Assembly (NCBI RefSeq): GCF_016097555.1
Contig: NC_054708.1
Location: forward strand, 3,607,750 to 3,671,749
Length of the DNA stretch: 64,000 nt
Source of the DNA: Gigantopelta aegis
Lineage: Eukaryota; Mollusca; Gastropoda; Neomphalida; Peltospiridae
Direction of reading: 5' to 3'
Shown here: positions 56,781-64,000 of the stretch, one piece after another
How positions within the stretch are numbered: the stretch's first letter is position 1
How the letters are laid out: every line of letters starts with the position of its first letter
The notes under the pieces: generated by a model
Database searches by the model: none
What the model was told of the DNA's origin: nothing
The model's input: the letters and a program-made list of their open reading frames with translations, nothing else
Program-made: the position numbers and the translations under genes

Positions 56781-56940
56781 AAGTATTGTCTGTTATTTCT
56801 TTTACGTTCATCTGGGTATGAACAAAAAAAAATCATCCGCAAACTTATGTGAGAACGGCTTCGCCGATTCACACAGTTTGCGGATGATTTTTTTTTGTTC
56901 ATACCCCGATGAACGTAAAAGAAACAACAGACAATCCTTA
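56781..56940. repeat. 160-bp near-perfect hairpin element
   Basis: The left arm starts AAGTATTGTCTGTTATTTCT and contains TTTTACGTTCATCTGGGTAT and ATCATCCGCAAACTT. It is mirrored on the right by TTTGCGGATGATTTTTTTTT ... ACGTAAAAGAAACAACAGAC. The centre GAACGGC-TTC-GCCGATTC continues the stem to a 3-base loop. Few mismatches are visible. Confidence 0.85.
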
Positions 56941-56999
56941 AATGGATTAGGCACAAGGTTCGTTAGGCTACTTAGTAGACCTCCATAATATACAACACA

Positions 57000-58760
57000 A
57001 CAATGACATATTTATGCAATTTAAAATATGTACAGGTCTGCTAAAAAAAAAAAAAAGTAGAAGATAAATGAAAAAAGAAGAAGAAACAAACAAGCCCCCT
57101 CCCCACAAAAACAAGGCATCACAATCTGATAACGTCTAGGCCATACAAAAAGGACCAAATAAACTATTAAGGGAAACGTTTTGCTTTACTTATATATTTA
57201 TGTACATAAAAAATATGTCTTTATTGACTTTGTCACTTACAACACTTTTACCATTTAAAATTGTAAAATTGGCGTAAATCTCTGCAATGAATTCAAAGAA
57301 GACACATGATACAATTATTTTTCAAATGATTTCTACAACTACACGAGGAATCATTTACTACGTCCAACTCCATTTACGTCTGCCTTTAAATCACTACACC
57401 AGTGTCCAAATTTGGTAAGCAATGCATTTTCTATTCTACTGCCAAACAAACAGTGTGGTACAATGCAAGGGTTATTAAACATACAAACAACAGATTTTAA
57501 AGGCTAATAACACTATTCAAATATCATTGAAAATAACTTAATTAAAACACGCATGCACGCGCGCACACACACACACGATAAAATATATATAAATAATGTA
57601 GCTCTAGAAACGAAAAACAATAAACAAGACAAAGGCAGTTGAATGCACAAATGTTTGCTTTTAAAGCCTCACAACCCATTATAAATATAATTAAAAATAA
57701 CAAATAAATGTAACAGCATCAGCAAAACACGGTAGTCGATAGTGATAGTTTATTTCCTAGGGTTCAACATAAAAGCCCTATAAAAAAAACAAAATAGTAC
57801 ACAATATTATGCTGGGTAATGAAAACGCTACTTTACTGTCATAAATAATATATGTACATTGCAGAATAATAAACAATGTTTTAGTTTGTAAAAATCAATA
57901 TTGTAGTTTGTAACAATTAAAAAGGTTCAACATATGGTACATGAATGAACTTACGTCCATTGTGATTAACCTTATTTCATACATATAATATTGCATACAT
58001 AATATAACATACACAAAAGAACATGCATATAATATATCCATTATAGTAATCTTTTGAACAATGTTATCATGTGTTTTCCACCTACCAGGTATATGGACCT
58101 GGGCTTCCAATAAGTCAAGACGGTCAATTCCGTTAGCAATATTCTTTCACCTGCATATTAAAAATACGTATCTTAAAATCAAATATCAAAACCATACTAC
58201 AATACAATAAAAAAAAAACCGCAAGTACATTTGTTACAAAACCATGGTAATTCAAACCACCGTAAATGTCGTCTAAATGAAAACATTTCCTAACACAATC
58301 TAAAACCCCCAAAATGGTTATTAAAATACATACAGGTAAATAATGAAAATAGCGCATACCATAGATATTAAATAATTACAACCATGTTTTAGTTGATCGT
58401 TAAGGATAATCTACAGTAAACGTTAATACGTTCATACCAATACTAAATCTTATGTTGGAGTGCCAATTATGTAATTGTTTCTAATTCTCTGAAGAACGTG
58501 TCAATTGATATGTGTGTATATTATAAATTGTATGTAACAAAGTATGTGTGGAGAGGCGTTAATATAGGCTAACGGCCTGTTTGCCAATCCATTTCTTTTG
58601 TGAAATAAATATTGTTTAAACTATACTAAATCTAAATATATTATACAAAAACTCATACCATGAACTATAAAATACTATTAATTCAATCAAAACACACTAA
58701 CCTGAACAACAACCCGATCCGCCAACACCCAATGATAAGTGACAACGTTTCCCCAACACA
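57000..58760. other. AT-rich DNA with two exon-like segments on the minus strand
   Basis: No known protein was recognised. Minus-strand candidates are a segment ending TTGTTGTTCAG|GTTAGTG at 58701 and a segment from about 58141 to 58089 ending CATATACCAG|GTAGGTGG. The latter reads NIANGIDRLDLLEAQVHIPG in one frame. They may be exons of a gene extending beyond the view, or chance. Confidence 0.25.
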
Positions 58761-58767
58761 TCCGTAT

Positions 58768-58879
<112 letters not shown>

Positions 58880-59697
58880 GTTATTATCAATTACTATCAT
58901 ATACAAGTAAATACATGTATTATGTATTATCATATGTTATTATTTCATTCTCCTGTGAACCATCTTGTCACGTTTATACTATTTATTATGTATGTTCCTC
59001 TAACGCCGTTGTGGAACGACCTGAGTGTAATAAAGTTCTGTTCTGTTCTGTCTAGTTATGTAACTTTACACTAAGGACAAATTTTTGCGCGTGCAATAAG
59101 CTGCAGTGCTACGTGTTCGTGCAGTTAGTGTTATCTATGCTGTGCGCTGTATATCGATTTTGTACCCGATAGTGCAATCAACAAAACGTATTTTCTAAAT
59201 TTCTATTATACTTTAGTTGCGGTCAACATATTACTAAAACATTAAAGATAATAAAACTATGTACATACATAACCCTCCTCCAATACATTTTAGCTGCTGT
59301 TACAAATCTGGGTGAAATAAAAATCTGTTATTCGTCAAGATAATAAATAAATAAATAAATAATTTAATTTAATTTAAATAAACTTTAAGCAAAATAGACC
59401 TGTATAAAGTAGAAAATAAAGTATAATATGGACACACCAGCACAGAATCACACAAAAGAATATCACGCATACAAAAACGTTACACTCAAAACACGAACCT
59501 TATACCATGACTACACGTACATGTATTTGGAGGATGTTTCTACTTAAAAAGTCCAATTTTGCGGCAGACCGCCGTAAGGCCAGTCGTTTTTTATTAATAG
59601 GTTTACGGATCCGCCGAAGTTCATTAAAAAGTCCCGCTGAAAAAATAAAAATGCAAACCTACATTTTTTTATTTGTTTTTTTTACCGCCGTTCTGAC

Positions 59698-59732
<35 letters not shown>

Positions 59733-59887
59733 ATTCAAGGGCATTTTTCCCAAAATTATACTTGTCAAATCATATTCTGTCTTTTTTAAATTATTTATCC
59801 AGAAATACGTTGCGTTTTGACTTTGCCGCGTACTGTACGGGTGCACAGGTGGTTGCACTATACCTATTGCTGTTGCACTATTGCTGT

Positions 59888-61652
59888 TTTGTAGACTACA
59901 AAAAGGCTTTTGATTTTGTAAACAGACAAAATTTGTGGTATAAATTAATCCAACAGGGCATAGGAGGAAAATTGTTATCTCTTATAAGATCTTTATATGA
60001 TAATGTTAAGTGCTGTGTAAAATATAATGACGTAGTTTCTGATTATTTCGTATGTAGAAACGGTCTATTACAGGGAGAAGTACTATCACCAATATTATTT
60101 TCCATGTACGTTAATGATTGTGAAATGCAATTTTTATCAGACAGTTGTCCATATGTTGAAATACAAACGTTAAATATATTCTTAATAATGTACGCTGATG
60201 ATATGGTACTTTTCTCCGAAACTCCAGGCGGATTACAATCAATGTTAAATTCACTTGCAAATTACACCCAAAAATGGGATCTTACCGTCAATACAAATAA
60301 AACAAAAATAGTTGTCTTTAGAAATGGGGGTAAAGTAAGAAAGAACGAGAAATGGTCATATAATGGCCACCAATTAGAAGTTGTAGACGAATTTAATTAC
60401 CTTGGATTATTACTTCGTTTCAATGGCAAATTTAATAGTACACAAAAAAGACTTGCTGAACAAGGACTCAAAGCCCAATATTGGATAACAAATATCTGTA
60501 GTAAGAATTTCTTTAATATTGAAACAATGTTAGCCGTGTTTGATACTTATGTCAATAGCGTTCTTAGTTACGGATCTGAAGTCTGGGGTTTTCACTCAGC
60601 TCACGATATTGAGAAAGTACATATACAATTTTGTAAAAAAGTATTGGGTGTGCATAAAAGAACATGCAATTATTTTGTTTATAACGAATTAGGGCGATAT
60701 CCTTTAGCAATTATCAGAAAACTTAGAATTTTTAAATATTGGATAAAGCTTAGCAGTACCAGTAACTGTATCTTAAAAGCTATATATGAGGAAATGTATC
60801 AGTACGGAGATACCTGGTTAACGAACATTAAACAAGAACTAGATACGCTTGGGCTAAGTTATATGTGGGACTCGACCAATATCAATTCTAGTTTTTATGT
60901 CATAATAAAAGAACGAGTATATGATGTTTTTAAGCAAAATGCCTATAGTACAATAAGGACATCGCCAAAGGGATTGCTATATCAGCACTTATTATTAAAT
61001 GGATTTACTTTACAAACCTACCTTACAAAACCAATAGAATCTCGCAATTTAAGACAAATAACAAAAATGAGAATTTGTGCACATAAATTAAATATTGAGT
61101 CTGGTAGGTATAAAAATATCGAAAGGGCACAAAGAATATGTACTTTATGTAACTGTAATGAGATTGAGGACGAATTTCATTTTATCCTTCAATGTCCAAG
61201 ATACGAAACTTTAAGAAAGAAATTCATTAAAAAATACTACTTTAAGCATCCCAGTACTTTGAAATTAATACAACTCTTATCAACCGGAAACAATAAAGAG
61301 ATAAACAACCTAGGAAAATATTTATTACAAGCAAACAGAACTAGGGATCAACTATTACTGGAAATAAACTAATATGTTCTCATTTTATCATTACCCTAGC
61401 CGCTGAGGATAACCTGTAAAATAACTTATCTTTATTCTGTTTTGTTTTTTCTATTATATATGTGTGTTTGTGTGTTTGGGTGTGTATTTGTGTCTGCGTG
61501 TGTGTGTGTGTGTGTGGGTATGTGTGTGTATATATGTATATATGTAAGTCACTCTCCACCATTGTTCCGCACTATTGTATATATTAATGTTTGTTCATTG
61601 TTATAATGCTGATAAGTTGAACAACTTAAAGCAATAAAAGAACTTGAACTTG
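59888..61652 (+). mobile_element. 5'-truncated LINE with a 495-codon open reverse-transcriptase segment
   Basis: Homology starts abruptly at FVDYKKAFDFVNRQNLWYKL (RT motif A), then GLLQGEVLSPILFSMYVND (motif B), MYADDMVLFSE (catalytic YADD), LTVNTNKTKIVVF and FNYLGLLL. VLSYGSEVWGF follows in the thumb, and a C-terminal zinc-knuckle region ICTLCNCNEIEDEFHFILQC leads to TAA at 61370-61372. The frame has no stop, indicating youth or chance conservation. Endonuclease and RT fingers are missing, as expected from 5' truncation. The open frame extends upstream to 59507 through unrelated poly-A-containing DNA that I do not count. The 3' UTR ends AATAAAAGAACTTGAACTTG, a LINE-like tail. The clade (CR1/L2/RTE-X group) is not assigned. 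Confidence 0.85.
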
Positions 61653-61654
61653 AC

Positions 61655-62091
61655 TATACCAATTAATTTCCGGCTGGGTCGAAGTTCGAGGTGCACCGAA
61701 CTTTTGACAGAGAAGTTAACACCACAAGTCCTGTGATTGGTTATAAATGTGAGTGTGTTGGTTGTAAAAAAAATTAGTTTCATCTGGGCTAAAAATGTAT
61801 GCAATTTTATTTGATGTAGTACCACCGTGTCAAGTAGCCTTGTGCTTGGAACATGTATGGGGTACCTGTAAAAAAAAGTACTAAAATTTTGTGCGAAACT
61901 AGGGGTGTTGCAGAAACATCTGGTTATACCAAAAATGAGCCATGAAAGGTACCATTTTCTGCAGTTAATACTTTGAGGTAGGGGTTGTAGTACTGATATT
62001 TATGGGTCACAGTTTGGTTGATATATTGCATATAGTGTTTTTAAACACAAACGTTAACATGGTCGCCTATGGGATTTGAATTGGTATAGTC
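61655..62091. mobile_element. MITE-like element with CTATACCAATT ends
   Basis: The left end CTATACCAATTAATTTCC is mirrored by GGATTTGAATTGGTATAG at 62074-62091. It is about 437 bp, non-coding, and directly abuts the LINE tail. Confidence 0.65.
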
Positions 62092-62334
62092 CAACCAGGT
62101 GCACAGGTGCATGGCCACCATCTTGTTGTTGTTATTGATACTTGCGGAAAGCGGCTATATGTCGAAATCAGAATTTCAAGTAGCAGAATTGAACAGTTTA
62201 TCGTAGTATGTCTGTATTAACTAATTCAACATCATAAATACATATCAGAAGTATAAATCAATAAGCATCTATGTATAATACAGTATTTATATGCCTGAAT
62301 GCCAAAGCAGTAAAATTACGACATGTACAGACCA

Positions 62335-62480
62335 ATTTCTGTTGAATCCGGGTCGTTTCGCCCTAAAACCACTTCGAACCCTGTGTTGTTTCGCCCTTAG
62401 ACCCGTTCACCCAGGGTTGGTTCGTTCTAAAATCTTATTCGTACGGAGTCGTTTCGCCCCAAAAGTGAGTCGATTCGGAG
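62335..62480 (+). repeat. Degenerate TCGTTTCGCCC repeat
   Basis: GTCGTTTCGCCCTAAAAC, TTGTTTCGCCCTTAGACC, TTGGTTCGTTCTAAAATC and GTCGTTTCGCCCCAAAAG recur at spacings of about 30-45 bp, diverged. No coding signal. Confidence 0.6.
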
Positions 62481-62519
62481 CAGTTATAGAATCTGTCCGC
62501 CACTAATCCTTCTGTAAAA

Positions 62520-63095
62520 AGAGGGATTTTTTGGTGGGGATTCTTAAAAAAAGTGGGGCATGGGTTTTTGCGGAGGAAAAAGAAAGAAAATAAAAGAATT
62601 TATTTAGTAAAAAAATAATAATATAAAAAAATATGGACATTAAGACTTATTGGGGGGGGGGGGGGCAGCCCCCCCCCCCTCAGCCCCCCTTGCTAACCAT
62701 AATCACTCTGTAGCCGTGTAGGCTATCAACACTCCTCTGTAACAATCGACCGACAAAGTTCCTAAATTAAAATAAAGTCCGTAAAATAAAATAATATGGA
62801 AAGTAACTCGAGTTATTGGCTTTATTTTAGTAATCGTCAGAGTAGTTAAAATTATCGAAAATTACATATTCGTTATTTAGTGTATAGTAAATGGTTGTAT
62901 TTAGGTGGCGGACATATTCTATAACCGTACCGTGGATTCGCCCCGATTATATATTTATTAGTGTAATTGTTTTGAAATAACATGAATATATCCACATTAG
63001 TTATTTAAACGAGATATAAATACTGTAAAACCCGGTAAGCAGAATGGTAGTGAATGAGAAAGTACATGCAACCACAAAATCCATTTGCAACATAT

Positions 63096-63132
<37 letters not shown>

Positions 63133-63870
63133 CATGATGAATAATCTGGATTTGATTTATTTTTTATTTTGTTTCCTCCGACAGAAAAAAATTGGTCAGA
63201 AAAAAAAGAAAAAAAGAATGGATCCAAAACTTTTATTTTTATTTTTATTTCGACCACCTACATATATTTTGTGGGAAAAAATCCGTAAACCATTTAATAG
63301 AAAAATAGGTGGCCTAATGCCCTAATCGTAAGTGCCAATGCCCTTGAAAACTAAACAGAGCCTTGAGGTCAAACTGTCTGTGCCTTATTTCCATGTCACT
63401 AATTGGCCATCATACTCAAAGAAGACTCGTGAAAGTTGTGCATAACCAAAACATAAAACCCTTCAGACTTTGTTTAAAATTCTGAATGGGTGCTGTTGTG
63501 TTATATTTAGACACTTGTTGAAGTTTGTCTTGTTGCCCCGCCTTCTGGCCGTAATGCCCTCGAAATATCTCCATCGGTCTAAGCCAAATGACCCTGCCCT
63601 ATTGATTTGCCAAATTATTTCAACCCCTGATTACATCATCTACCAAACTGAAATGATGAAAAATGATTGTGAATTGTGTGCTCCGACTTTGAAGGAAATG
63701 CAAGTTGAAAATGGAAGACTATAGTCATTAGCAAAGGGAACGTCTTTTGCATACTATAGAACTTACTACAAGCTATTTATTTCTGAGCCCATTATTTTCT
63801 AAATTGCACACAAAAATAGTATTATTTTTGTTATTTCTAAAACACTTTTACTTTTCTTTTTACGTCGAAC
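62520..63870. other. Non-coding or unrecognised DNA
   Basis: Holds a G-run/C-run inverted pair near 62650-62690, a TG run at 63099-63131 and AT-rich DNA. Two frames (63380-63430 region, 63470-63724) have a coding-like look with several Cys residues (NDCELCAPTLKEM) but match no family I know. Confidence 0.35.
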
Positions 63871-63877
63871 TAAACTG

Positions 63878-64000
63878 TGATAGAGGGCCCTCTTATAAAA
63901 ATGGGTTATTACTGGCCAGGGCTAGTTTTAAATCACTGATAGAGGGCCCTCTTATAAAAATGGTTTATTACTGGCCAGGGCTTGTTATAAATCACTGATA
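63878..64000 (+). repeat. ~60-bp tandem repeat running off the window
   Basis: TGATAGAGGGCCCTCTTATA plus AAAATGGKTTATTACTGGCC and AGGGCT occurs twice, and a third unit starts at the last bases (CACTGATA). GAGGGCCCTC is palindromic. Confidence 0.85.

Noticed and set aside
59507-59887. N-terminal 127 residues of the 621-aa ORF
   Set aside because: The stretch contains a poly-Lys run from poly-A and no LINE homology; the true similarity begins at FVDYKKAF.

Overview
The window looks like nuclear DNA of a lophotrochozoan animal, most probably a mollusc. It is AT-rich, its genes are split by kilobase introns with GT/AG borders, and no bacterial-type operons are present. About a dozen and a half tRNA-derived SINE copies share a core I associate with molluscs. 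Minisatellites, microsatellites, foldback/MITE elements and LINE pieces fill most of the rest. Species assignment is an inference from repeat style. A 200-N assembly gap lies at 39489-39688.

The main result is a cluster of PLAAT/HRAS-LS (H-rev107/LRAT-type) lipid acyltransferase-phospholipase genes. Gene 1 (15961-20229, +) is complete: four exons of 100, 181, 130 and 117 bp encode 175 aa with the His-His-Cys triad and a C-terminal membrane anchor. A partial copy of its intron 2 and exon 3 lies at 24195-25281, where a 60-bp piece of exon 3 has been amplified about ninefold. Gene 2 (28293-30846, +) keeps exons 1-3 with the same splice phases, but has a TAG in exon 2 and no recognisable exon 4. 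Gene 3 is an orphan exon 1 (33566-33665, +). Gene 4 (40834-50415, -) is complete: exons of 109, 181, 130 and 84 bp, 167 aa. Exon 2 (181 bp) and exon 3 (130 bp) have exactly the same length in genes 1, 2 and 4, so these are diverged tandem paralogues.

The introns host unusual repeats. Gene 1 intron 3 holds a 1.4-kb array of ~40-bp units. Gene 4 intron 1 holds a 4.6-kb array of ~60-bp units with ~780-bp and 1056-bp higher-order periods. Gene 4 intron 2 holds an array whose unit repeats the exon-2 end and its splice donor. Twice in this cluster, therefore, exon-derived DNA has been turned into tandem repeats.

Mobile DNA: a decayed Mutator-like transposase opens the window (238-1416). Three elements bounded by TTAA and ending AGG...CCT lie at 1811-3004, 9461-12903 and 34323-35043. 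LINE pieces lie at 23436-23800 (-), 32150-32385 (+), 35430-35735 (+), 35746-36987 (-) and 59888-61652 (+, with a 495-codon open RT segment). A decayed copy of a multicopy family with FEN/XPG-like signatures lies at 52440-54700 (-). Long foldback elements occur at 51576-51801, 56001-56112 and 56781-56940. I saw no LTR element, endogenous virus, rRNA, true tRNA gene or CRISPR array. Coordinates were read by eye; repeat ends are good to about 10 bp.
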